64,000 nt of DNA from positions 62,001-126,000 of the forward strand of contig JBDTEO010000020.1 in NCBI GenBank assembly GCA_039922495.1, given 5' to 3'. Positions 43,004 to 50,020 of the stretch are shown one piece after another. The DNA is from JALYYC01 sp039922495 (lineage in GTDB: Bacteria; Chloroflexota; Dormibacteria; CF-121). The notes below the pieces were generated by a model. That model did not search any database. It saw only the letters and a list, made by a program, of their open reading frames with translations, and was not told where the DNA came from. Position numbers and translations under genes: made by a program. How positions within the stretch are numbered: position 1 is the stretch's first letter; the number at the start of each line of letters is the position of its first letter.

Positions 43004-43866
43004 CCCGCGGTCGCGATTCGGATCACGCGGTCCCTGCCGGCGAGGTCTTTGTGCACGCTGATGGCGGCCGACGGCCATTGCTGTTGCGAAAGCCGGAGGA
43101 GCCGGCGCGCCTGCGAGGGGTCGCACTCGAACAGCAACGCACCGCCGGCCCGCAGCACCGCCGGCGCCTGCGCGAGCGCGCGGCGGATCAGCGACAGGCC
43201 ATCCTGTCCCCCGTCGAGCGCCAGGGCCGGCTCGTAGTCGAGTTCTTTCGGGCGCACGCGCTTCTGCTTCTCCGAGATATAGGGCAGGTTCGCGATGATC
43301 AGGTCGGCCGGGGCGGCGCCATCCAGCAGGTTACCCTTCGCCGTCGTGATCCGCGTCGATAGCCGGTAGCGAGTGACATTCGCCGACGCCACCCGCAAGG
43401 CCCGGCTGCTGACGTCCCGGGCGACGATGCGGGCTCGTGGGACCGCTTTGGCGACCGCGATCGCGACCGCCCCGCTGCCGGTCCCGAGGTCGATCACCCG
43501 CCGCGCCTGGGGATGCCCCTTGAGCCAGGCCAGCGCGAGGTCGACCAGCAATTCGCTCTCCGGCCGTGGGATCAGGACGGCGGGGCTGACCGCCAGCATG
43601 TAGCCATAGAACTCGCGCTCGCCCGTGAGGTAGGGCACCGGGACCCGCTCGGCGCGCCGCCGCGTGAGCCGGGCCAGCCGGCGCCGCTGCGCGAGCGTCA
43701 GTCGGGCTTCGGGATGCGTATGGAGGCGCACCCGCGAGCTCTCGAGGACATGCGCGACCAGGATTTCCGCGTCGAGCCAGGCGTAGGGAATGCCGGCCGT
43801 GGCGAGTGCCGCTCGCGTCTTCGCCAGCTGCGCTTTGACGCTGCTGCGGTCAGCCGCGGCTGCCAT
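43000..43866 (-). CDS. prmC: PrmC, release factor glutamine methyltransferase
   Basis: This 288-residue protein methylates the Gln of the GGQ motif in release factors. It has an N-terminal helical domain, PRPESELLVDLAL near 100-113, the SAM-binding VIDLGTGSGAVAIA at 124-137 and the substrate motif at 193-196. That motif reads Asn-Leu-Pro-Tyr, not the usual Asn-Pro-Pro-Tyr. The gene overlaps prfA by 17 bases, so enzyme and substrate are co-translated. Confidence 0.95.
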   Translation of the reverse strand: MAAAADRSSVKAQLAKTRAALATAGIPYAWLDAEILVAHVLESSRVRLHTHPEARLTLAQRRRLARLTRRRAERVPVPYLTGEREFYGYMLAVSPAVLIPRPESELLVDLALAWLKGHPQARRVIDLGTGSGAVAIAVAKAVPRARIVARDVSSRALRVASANVTRYRLSTRITTAKGNLLDGAAPADLIIANLPYISEKQKRVRPKELDYEPALALDGGQDGLSLIRRALAQAPAVLRAGGALLFECDPSQARRLLRLSQQQWPSAAISVHKDLAGRDRVIRIATAG

Positions 43867-44950
43867 TTGGCGGCGGCTGGCTCAAGCGGTTGGCCTGATC
43901 CCAGGCGATCAACCGATCGATGACGGGGTCCATGTCGCCGCCGCCGATGAATTGCGGAAGCTTGTAGTACTTGAAGTCGATCCGATGGTCGGTGATCCGG
44001 CCTTCGGGGTAGTTGTAGGTCCGCACCTTCTCACTGCGGTCGCCGGATCCAACCGCCGACCGACGCACCTCGGTCAAGGCCGCGTGCTGCTGGGCCATCT
44101 GGCGATCGAGCAGACGGGTCATCAGGACCTTTTCCGCCTTGGCGCGGTTCTTCAGCTGCGAGCGCTCGTCCTGGCAGGAGACCACAATCGGCGGAGTCCC
44201 GTCTTCAGGCGTGTAGGTGAGCCGGACGGCCGAGTCCGTCGTGTTAACGCTCTGCCCGCCGTGACCGCTGGAGCGGAAGACGTCGACCTTGAGCCGGTCC
44301 GGGTTGATGACGACATCAACGTCCTCCGCCTCCGGCATGACGACCACCGTCGCCGTCGAGGTATGAATCCGTCCCTGCGCCTCAGTCTCGGGCACACGCT
44401 GGACGCGGTGAACCCCGTTCTCGAATTTCAACCGGGCATAGGGACCCTTGCCGCGGATTTCGAAGACGACCTCTTTGAATCCCCCGCGTTCGGTCTGGCT
44501 CTCCGAGACGATATCGACCTTCCAGCGGTGCGCCTCGGCATACCGGCCGTACATCTTGAACAGGTCGGCGGCAAAGATGGCGGCTTCGTCGCCTCCGGTC
44601 CCCTGGCGGATCTCGACGATGACGTCCTTTAAGTCGTTCGGGTCTTTCGGAATGAGCGCAACCTTGAGCTCCGCCTCCAATCGGTCTCGCTCGGCCTGCT
44701 GCCGCTCGAACTCCTGTCGCGCATAGGCCTGCATTTCCGGATCGCGTTCATGCTGGGCCAGCTCGCTGGCCTCCGTCATGCCCAGGTCGGCGTTGCGATA
44801 CGCCTCGTAGAGCTCGACGAGCTCGCGCAGCTGCGACTGCTCCTTGCCCAGGCGCTGGAGCTCCTTGAGATCGGCGTGGACCCCTGGGTCGGACAGCCGC
44901 CGGGTGATCTCGTCGTACCGCGTCCGAGTGGCTTCGAGCTGCTCGAACAT
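43850..44950 (-). CDS. prfA: Peptide chain release factor 1
   Basis: This 366-residue protein has the catalytic GGQ at 231-233 in SSGHGGQSVNTTDSAVRL. Pro187-Glu-Thr189 (the P-x-T motif) lies in HRVQRVPETEAQGRIHTS and marks it as RF1, reading UAA and UAG. Length is normal. One-base TGATG overlap joins it to the DUF1385 gene upstream, and 17 bases overlap prmC downstream. Confidence 0.97.
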   Translation of the reverse strand: MFEQLEATRTRYDEITRRLSDPGVHADLKELQRLGKEQSQLRELVELYEAYRNADLGMTEASELAQHERDPEMQAYARQEFERQQAERDRLEAELKVALIPKDPNDLKDVIVEIRQGTGGDEAAIFAADLFKMYGRYAEAHRWKVDIVSESQTERGGFKEVVFEIRGKGPYARLKFENGVHRVQRVPETEAQGRIHTSTATVVVMPEAEDVDVVINPDRLKVDVFRSSGHGGQSVNTTDSAVRLTYTPEDGTPPIVVSCQDERSQLKNRAKAEKVLMTRLLDRQMAQQHAALTEVRRSAVGSGDRSEKVRTYNYPEGRITDHRIDFKYYKLPQFIGGGDMDPVIDRLIAWDQANRLSQPPPNGSRG

Positions 44951-45840
44951 CAGGCCGCGGCCTCTTGCTCCTCCTGCCGGGCAGCCGCAAAGGATGCGAG
45001 GGCCACCTCCAGCTGACGATCGTCCGGCTCGCGGGTCGTGAGCTTCTGGGTCAGGAGGAACGGGAGGATGAGGATCTTGACGACCGGGTTGTTCCGGTTC
45101 CGGCCGGCGAAGCGAATGAACTCATAGGCGAGCATGGCGATCAGGGGGATCAAGACCAGCCTGGAAAGCAGCAGGATCGGCAGGGCCGGGCGGCCGACGA
45201 AGCCGAAGACGAAGGCGCTGACGACCATGACGGCCAGCAGGAAGCCGGTCCCGCAGCGGGGATGGAGCGTGCTCTGGGTGCGGACGTTGGCGACGTCGAG
45301 TGGAAGCCCGGCTTCGAACGCATTGATCGTCTTGTGCTCGGCGCCGTGATAGGCGAAGAGCCTGGCGATTTCCTTCTTGAAAGAAATCGCGTAGAGATAG
45401 AGCAGCAGGAGCCCGATCCTGACCAGCCCGTCAACCAGCCCGAAAAAGAGATTGCCATGACCGCGGCTGAGGAAGCCGGCCGCCAGTAGCGGGATCCCCA
45501 AAAAGAAGAGCAAGGCCCCGACGATGGCGATGCCCATCGTCACCCGGATGACGTTTTTATCCAATTCGAGCTGCTCGCCCTCGGCCTGGATGTTCGCCGA
45601 CCACATCAGGGCCTTCATGCCCAGGTGGAGCATCTCCCAGAGCCCGGCAAGGCCACGGAGCAGCGGGAGCTTCCAGACCGGGTGGGTGTAGACCACCGAG
45701 CGGAGCCGCTCGCGCAAAATCTCGATCTCGCCATCCGGCCGGCGAACCGCCACCGCGTAGGTGGTGCGGCCCCGCATCAGGACCCCCTCCAGCACGGCCT
45801 GGCCGCCATAGAAGAACTTGTCCTGGCTCACAGCCGCCAT
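44950..45840 (-). CDS. DUF1385 family membrane protein
   Basis: From the ATG at 45840 this is 296 residues. It opens YGGQAVLEGVLMRG, the DUF1385 signature, and has KEIARLFAYHGAEHKTINAFE with RCGTGFLL later; the conserved His-Glu-His cluster suggests a metal site. About four or five membrane segments follow. Function is unknown. The gene between rpmE and prfA is conserved in many Gram-positive genomes, suggesting a role linked to translation or envelope growth. Confidence 0.9.
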   Translation of the reverse strand: MAAVSQDKFFYGGQAVLEGVLMRGRTTYAVAVRRPDGEIEILRERLRSVVYTHPVWKLPLLRGLAGLWEMLHLGMKALMWSANIQAEGEQLELDKNVIRVTMGIAIVGALLFFLGIPLLAAGFLSRGHGNLFFGLVDGLVRIGLLLLYLYAISFKKEIARLFAYHGAEHKTINAFEAGLPLDVANVRTQSTLHPRCGTGFLLAVMVVSAFVFGFVGRPALPILLLSRLVLIPLIAMLAYEFIRFAGRNRNNPVVKILILPFLLTQKLTTREPDDRQLEVALASFAAARQEEQEAAA

Positions 45841-45874
45841 GATGCTATCACCAGCCGTGCAACGGCCGGCCGGC

Positions 45875-46081
45875 TTATCTCTTCCGCTGCTGGCGCTGCT
45901 GGAAGCGGTCGACCCGGCCCTGCGTGTCGACAATTCGCTGCTGGCCGCTAAAGAACGGATGACAAACGGAACAGACCTCAGTCTTGAGCTCCTTTTGAGT
46001 TGAGCCCGTCACGAAGGTGTTGCCGCAGAGGCAATGCACAACGGCGTCGTGGTGATAGGTGGGATGTATCGCAGCTTTCAT
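45875..46081 (-). CDS. rpmE: Ribosomal protein bL31, zinc-binding form
   Basis: This 68-residue protein has VVHCLCGNTFVTGST and VCSVCHPFFSGQQ, so four Cys residues can bind zinc (the C+ form), followed by a basic tail VDRFQQRQQRKR. C+ L31 is used when zinc is plentiful; no C- paralogue is visible here. An 11-base C tract (coding strand) lies one base before the ATG, and a TAGAAT hexamer lies 20 bases upstream. Confidence 0.95.
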   Translation of the reverse strand: MKAAIHPTYHHDAVVHCLCGNTFVTGSTQKELKTEVCSVCHPFFSGQQRIVDTQGRVDRFQQRQQRKR

Positions 46082-46082
46082 T

Positions 46083-46093
46083 GGGGGGGGGGG
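46083..46093. repeat. 11-base homopolymer G tract before rpmE
   Basis: Eleven consecutive G on the plus strand (C in the rpmE message) sit between a candidate promoter and the rpmE ATG. Such a tract can slip during replication or transcription, changing leader length. Confidence 0.85.
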
Positions 46094-46101
46094 TGTTCCT
46101 T

Positions 46102-46107
46102 ATTCTA
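46102..46107 (-). promoter_or_regulatory. Candidate -10 box for rpmE
   Basis: TAGAAT on the minus strand, just after the M50 gene stop, predicts transcription starting near 46095. The message would then begin with A followed by the C tract, leaving the AAGGAA sequence upstream of the transcript start. Confidence 0.4.
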
Positions 46108-46977
46108 TCAGCCGGTTGAACTGAGGATGGCCGAGGTGCTGAGCATGCCGAGGCCCAGTGCCAGCAGCAACCCAAGGTAGAGCGAACCGATGATGACTTT
46201 CGTTCGGGCGTCGACGGCGTAGTAGGCCGGGTTCAGGGTGGTCGACCGGAAGCGCTGGAAGGTGCTGAAGGCGCCGAAGATCAGCACCAGGAACAGCACC
46301 GGGCTGACGTGGTTTCCCGACTGCATCTCGAAGAGCAGCAACCCGGCCGCGATCGCCAGGCCGGCCACGTTGAACCACTTGGACAGGAGCGAGAGGACGC
46401 GGCCGCCGTCCAGCGGTGTGACCGGCACCAGGTTGAAGAGGTTGATCAGGAAGCCGAAATAGGCCAGCGCCCGAAGCAGTTGGCCGCTGCTCGTGCCAGG
46501 CATCGCCAGGTAGCCGAGGTAGCAAAGCCCGGCGCCGACCGATCCAAGGATCGGGCCGCCGATCGCCATCACGGATTCCTGGGCGACCGTTCGAGGCTGC
46601 TCTTTCATGCTGACGAAGGCGCCGAGGAATGGAATCAGCACGGGAAGCGTCACGGGAAGGCCGATGGCGCGCGCCACCACGACGTGGCCGCTCTCGTGCA
46701 CCAGGATCAGCAGCACGATCCCGACCCCGAAGGCCCACCCGAACAGCTGGGCATAGAGCAGCGCCGTCACTCCCGTCGAGATCACGGTAAAGGCCAGACC
46801 CTTGAACTTGAGGAGCAGGCCCAGGATGGCAAGCGCGCCGGTGGCGAGCCCACCGTTTCGCTGACCCGCGCTCGCTGGGTGTGCCGGGATGTCGGCCTGA
46901 ACCGGCCGGTCGGTGCCATAGCCGTAGTCAGCGCCGCCCTTCAGCGGATCGCCGTTTTTCGGGTACAGGTCAGCCAT
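46108..46977 (-). CDS. M50-family site-2-type membrane metalloprotease
   Basis: From the ATG at 46977 this is 289 residues (a GTG one codon earlier is possible). A soluble 40-residue N-terminus is followed by six or so helices. The zinc motif HESGH lies at 94-98, and the second signature NLVPVTPLDGGRVLSLL (Asn-Pro...Leu-Asp-Gly) near 187-203 supplies the third ligand. Such proteases cut substrates within the membrane. Regulated partners such as an anti-sigma factor are not adjacent. It may instead be one of the many uncharacterised housekeeping members. Confidence 0.9.
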   Translation of the reverse strand: MADLYPKNGDPLKGGADYGYGTDRPVQADIPAHPASAGQRNGGLATGALAILGLLLKFKGLAFTVISTGVTALLYAQLFGWAFGVGIVLLILVHESGHVVVARAIGLPVTLPVLIPFLGAFVSMKEQPRTVAQESVMAIGGPILGSVGAGLCYLGYLAMPGTSSGQLLRALAYFGFLINLFNLVPVTPLDGGRVLSLLSKWFNVAGLAIAAGLLLFEMQSGNHVSPVLFLVLIFGAFSTFQRFRSTTLNPAYYAVDARTKVIIGSLYLGLLLALGLGMLSTSAILSSTG

Positions 46978-47024
46978 CACCTAAAAGCATGCCCACCGCC
47001 CCATCCTTTTAATCAAACTCGAAC

Positions 47025-48260
47025 TCAGGCGGAGATCGGCTGGCGCACCGGCCAGGGACGGGTGAAGTTGCCGAGCCGGAGCCCCGGGCAGCGGTGCCGG
47101 AGGGTCTCGACAAATCGGCGCATCCCGATGCCGCGGGTCGGTGCCGGAATGCGGTCGATCAGCCAGAGCGGGTCGACGTTCAGGGTCCGCAGCTGGATCT
47201 GGTGCACCCTGTGCTGCGCGACAAACGCCACCAGCTCGTCGATCTCGGCCGGCGCATCGGTGATCCCCGGGAAGGTCAGCAAATTGATGGTCAGCTGGCC
47301 GCCGTTACGACGGATCAGGTCGGCGCACTCCCTCAGCTCCGCCAGGCCGTACCCCACCGGCCGGTAGTAGGCGCGGAAACGGGTGTCGTCCAGGCTGAAG
47401 AGGCTGATCCGGATCGAGTTGAGCCCGGCGTCGATCAGCCGGGCGAGGACAGCCGGCCGCGAGGCGTTGGTATTGATGTGGATCGTGGCCTGCGGGACGG
47501 CGGCGCGAATCCGTCGAGTCGCCTCGACCAGGACGTTCCCGCGCGTCAAGGGCTCGCCCTCGCAGCCCTGGCCGAAACTGACGAAGTTCTCCGGCGCCTT
47601 GGCCAGGTGCCAGGCGGCGAGCTCGGCGATTTCCACCGCCGAGGGGGCGAAACCCAGCCGGGTCTGTGGCGAGTCGACCTCGCCCCACTGTTCCGAGATG
47701 CAGCCCAGGCAGGCCGCGTTGCAGGCAGGCGAAACTGGGATCGCGCCTTCCCCGCGCCCCAAGAAGAGGTTCTGAGCCGTCAGGCAGCGGTAGTCGGTGG
47801 CGCAGGTGCTGAGGTGCTGGACGAGCCGGTTGTCGGGCAAGGCGCGCTGCGCGGTTCTCAGTGCGGGCGCGAGCTTCTGGCGCTCGCTCGCCTGCGGGTC
47901 CCAGGCATCCCAGTGATCGGTGCGGATCGCCGCCACACGGGGTTCGCCGTCGACGACGCCGACCGCGGCGTAGCCGAAGAGCGGCAGGACCGGGGCCGCT
48001 CGGTCCTGCTCGTAGGCGGGCAGTTGCGTGCGTAGGTAACCGGGCGGAAGCACGGCAGCCACGGCCAGGCGGCCGGCCCCCGTGGCGGCCGGGTGGCCCC
48101 CCAGCGCCAGCCGGCCGGGCAAATGCACGAGTGTGGTGCCGGGTGGTGTCGGAATCAGCCGATCGGCTGGCCCGATCTCCCACCCACTTCTGGCCACCGC
48201 GTCGAGCGACGAATCGGCGTGGAGGCGCCCTTCGGGATCGGCGTAGAGGAGGCGCGCCAC
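47025..48260 (-). CDS. Radical SAM protein of unknown function
   Basis: This 411-residue protein has a 165-residue N-terminal region without recognised motifs. A radical SAM domain follows, with the [4Fe-4S] motif Cys180-x3-Cys184-x2-Cys187 in ACNAACLGC. SFGQGCEGEPLT is the GGE-like SAM site, and TIHINTNASRPAVLARLID completes the barrel. Two further Cys at 153 and 159 might bind metal. The substrate is unknown. TAACGT lies 6 bases before the GTG and there is no Shine-Dalgarno site. The M23 peptidase gene ends just upstream, so they may be co-transcribed. Confidence 0.88.
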   Translation of the reverse strand: MARLLYADPEGRLHADSSLDAVARSGWEIGPADRLIPTPPGTTLVHLPGRLALGGHPAATGAGRLAVAAVLPPGYLRTQLPAYEQDRAAPVLPLFGYAAVGVVDGEPRVAAIRTDHWDAWDPQASERQKLAPALRTAQRALPDNRLVQHLSTCATDYRCLTAQNLFLGRGEGAIPVSPACNAACLGCISEQWGEVDSPQTRLGFAPSAVEIAELAAWHLAKAPENFVSFGQGCEGEPLTRGNVLVEATRRIRAAVPQATIHINTNASRPAVLARLIDAGLNSIRISLFSLDDTRFRAYYRPVGYGLAELRECADLIRRNGGQLTINLLTFPGITDAPAEIDELVAFVAQHRVHQIQLRTLNVDPLWLIDRIPAPTRGIGMRRFVETLRHRCPGLRLGNFTRPWPVRQPISA

Positions 48261-48269
48261 GCCCCTACG

Positions 48270-48911
48270 TTACCCCGAGGGTGATTGGAGGAAGTCGAGC
48301 GGGTTCTGGGGAGCGCCCTGAAAGACGATTTCGAAATGGACGTGCGGGCCTGTCGAGCGGCCGGTCGATCCCATCAAGCCGATCGGCTGGCCGGGGGAGA
48401 CCAGGTCGCCGGCGCGCACCAGCAGCGACGACAGGTGTCCGTAAATCGTGTGGAAGCCGTTGCCATGATCGATTTCGACATAGAGGCCGTAATCGCCCCA
48501 GCCGGCGAAGACCACCCGTCCCGCATCGGCCGCCACCTCGCGGGTTCCCTCCGCGTTGGCGATGTCGATCCCGGGATGGGAAGCGGAGAAGTAGGTGGTG
48601 ATCGTCCCGGGCGCTGGCCAGAGGAAGCGCGCCAGGTGATGCAGGTGCTCGACGAGGTCGGCGGTGGTCGGCGGCCCCGCCGCCTGGACCGCGCGGAACG
48701 CGGCCGTGTCCGGTCGAATCGACGAGGGCGCCTGCGGCCTCAACGGGTTGCCCACGGTCCGGGCCAGGCCGGCGGAGACGGAAGCGCCCGCGACCGCATC
48801 GGTCGACCCCTGGCGGATCGCCAGCGGGGCCAGCGCCGCGCCGAGCAGGGCGAGCGTCAGCACCAGGCCGTGGGTTGCGAGCCGGGGCACGCCCCTGTCG
48901 TTTCCAGACAA
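48270..48911 (-). CDS. Secreted M23 (LytM-type) peptidase
   Basis: This 213-residue protein has an N-terminal signal segment (LVLTLALLGAALAPLAI), a linker of about 60 residues and an M23 domain. His112 and Asp116 lie in SHPGIDIAN, and His190-x-His192 in GPHVHFE, with HTIYGHLSSL between. All zinc and catalytic residues are present, so it should cut peptidoglycan cross-bridges outside the cell. The TTG at 48911 follows TAGACT by 10 bases. A GTG at 48890 after AGGGGC is an alternative start. Confidence 0.9.
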   Translation of the reverse strand: MSGNDRGVPRLATHGLVLTLALLGAALAPLAIRQGSTDAVAGASVSAGLARTVGNPLRPQAPSSIRPDTAAFRAVQAAGPPTTADLVEHLHHLARFLWPAPGTITTYFSASHPGIDIANAEGTREVAADAGRVVFAGWGDYGLYVEIDHGNGFHTIYGHLSSLLVRAGDLVSPGQPIGLMGSTGRSTGPHVHFEIVFQGAPQNPLDFLQSPSG

Positions 48912-48921
48912 AACGCCGGTC

Positions 48922-48927
48922 AGTCTA
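48922..48927 (-). promoter_or_regulatory. Candidate -10 box for the M23 peptidase
   Basis: TAGACT on the minus strand, 10 bases before the TTG at 48911 and 38 bases downstream of a 21-bp palindrome. Confidence 0.35.
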
Positions 48928-48964
48928 GCCGCCGGCGCCGCTCAGCGTCAAACGAACCAGATCC

Positions 48965-48985
48965 ATTTGCACATATTGTGCAAAT
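48965..48985. promoter_or_regulatory. 21-bp palindromic operator candidate
   Basis: Perfect 9-base arms ATTTGCACA and TGTGCAAAT flank TAT. It lies in the 80-base gap between glpX (stop at 48992) and the M23 peptidase, about 40 bases upstream of the peptidase -10 candidate. The AT-rich arms stand out in this GC-rich region. It is more like a repressor or activator site than a terminator, since there is no U-run. Confidence 0.6.
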
Positions 48986-48991
48986 CGGTCC

Positions 48992-50020
48992 CTAACGAAC
49001 CTTCCGCTGCGTCCCCTCACCCGATCGGAGGGCAACGTGGTGCTTGGTGTTGAGGTGGCGGACGGTCCCGGTCTTGCTGCGAAAAACGACCGACTCGGTC
49101 TCCGCCCAGACGTGGTGATAGATGACCCCGTGCAAGAACTCGCCATCGGTCACCCCGGTGGCGGCGAAGGCGACGTCATCGCCGCGGACGAGGTCGGCAA
49201 CGCTGTAGACCCGCCGCGGGTCTTCGAATCCGGCGGCCCGCGCTCGGTCCTCATCGTCCTTGGTGCGAAGCCAGAGCCGGCACTGCAGATCGCCGCCGAG
49301 ACACTTGAGCGCACAGGCCGCCAGGATCGCCTCCGGCAGCCCCCCGACTCCGACCATCACGTCAATGCCGGTGCCGTCCAGGGTCGCCATGATCGCGGCG
49401 GCGATGTCGCCGTCACTCAACATCGTGATCCGGGCGCCCACCTGCCGCACCTGTTCCATCAGGGACTGGTGCCGAGGGCGGTCCAGCATCACCACCGTGA
49501 GGTCGGACACCTGGACCTTCTTGGCGAAGGCGATCCGTTGCAGGTTGTTCTCCACCGAGTCGGTCACGTCCACCGAGCCTCGAGCGTCCGGACCAACGGC
49601 GATCTTCTCCGCGTACATCCCGACCGGCGCACGAACCATCGAGCCCGGTGCCGCGGTCGCCACGACCGAGACCGCGTTGGGCAGGCCCTTGGCGACCAGG
49701 GTGGAGCCGTCCAGCGGTTTGAGCGCGACATCGCACGCCTCGCCGGTGGCGTCGCCAACCGTCTCGCCAACACCGAGTGGCCCATTCCCTTCCTCGCCGA
49801 TCACCACGGTCCCCCGCATGTGGACACCCTGCAGGGCCTCCCGCATGGCGGCGACGGCGGTCGCCTTGATGCCGTCGCGATCGAGGTTGCCCATCCAGCG
49901 GCCGGCCGAGAGGGCCGCCGCTTCGGTGGCGCGGACCAGTTCGAGCCCGACGTTCGGCTGGGCACTCCGCGGCGTCAGCGGCACGCCCGTGACGGATGAC
50001 GCCTGGGGCTCAGCCCCCAC
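48992..50020 (-). CDS. glpX: Class II fructose-1,6-bisphosphatase
   Basis: This 342-residue protein has DRDGIKATAVAAMREAL, VIGEEGNGPLGVGE, the metal-binding ALKPLDGSTLVAKG, DLTVVMLDRPRHQSLMEQVR and the GDIAAAI and GVGGLPEAILAACAL blocks, all of GlpX type. It removes the 1-phosphate in gluconeogenesis. The GTG at 50020 overlaps pyrG by 11 bases. A GTG about 12 codons downstream is possible, because the first residues are not conserved. Confidence 0.95.
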   Translation of the reverse strand: MGAEPQASSVTGVPLTPRSAQPNVGLELVRATEAAALSAGRWMGNLDRDGIKATAVAAMREALQGVHMRGTVVIGEEGNGPLGVGETVGDATGEACDVALKPLDGSTLVAKGLPNAVSVVATAAPGSMVRAPVGMYAEKIAVGPDARGSVDVTDSVENNLQRIAFAKKVQVSDLTVVMLDRPRHQSLMEQVRQVGARITMLSDGDIAAAIMATLDGTGIDVMVGVGGLPEAILAACALKCLGGDLQCRLWLRTKDDEDRARAAGFEDPRRVYSVADLVRGDDVAFAATGVTDGEFLHGVIYHHVWAETESVVFRSKTGTVRHLNTKHHVALRSGEGTQRKVR

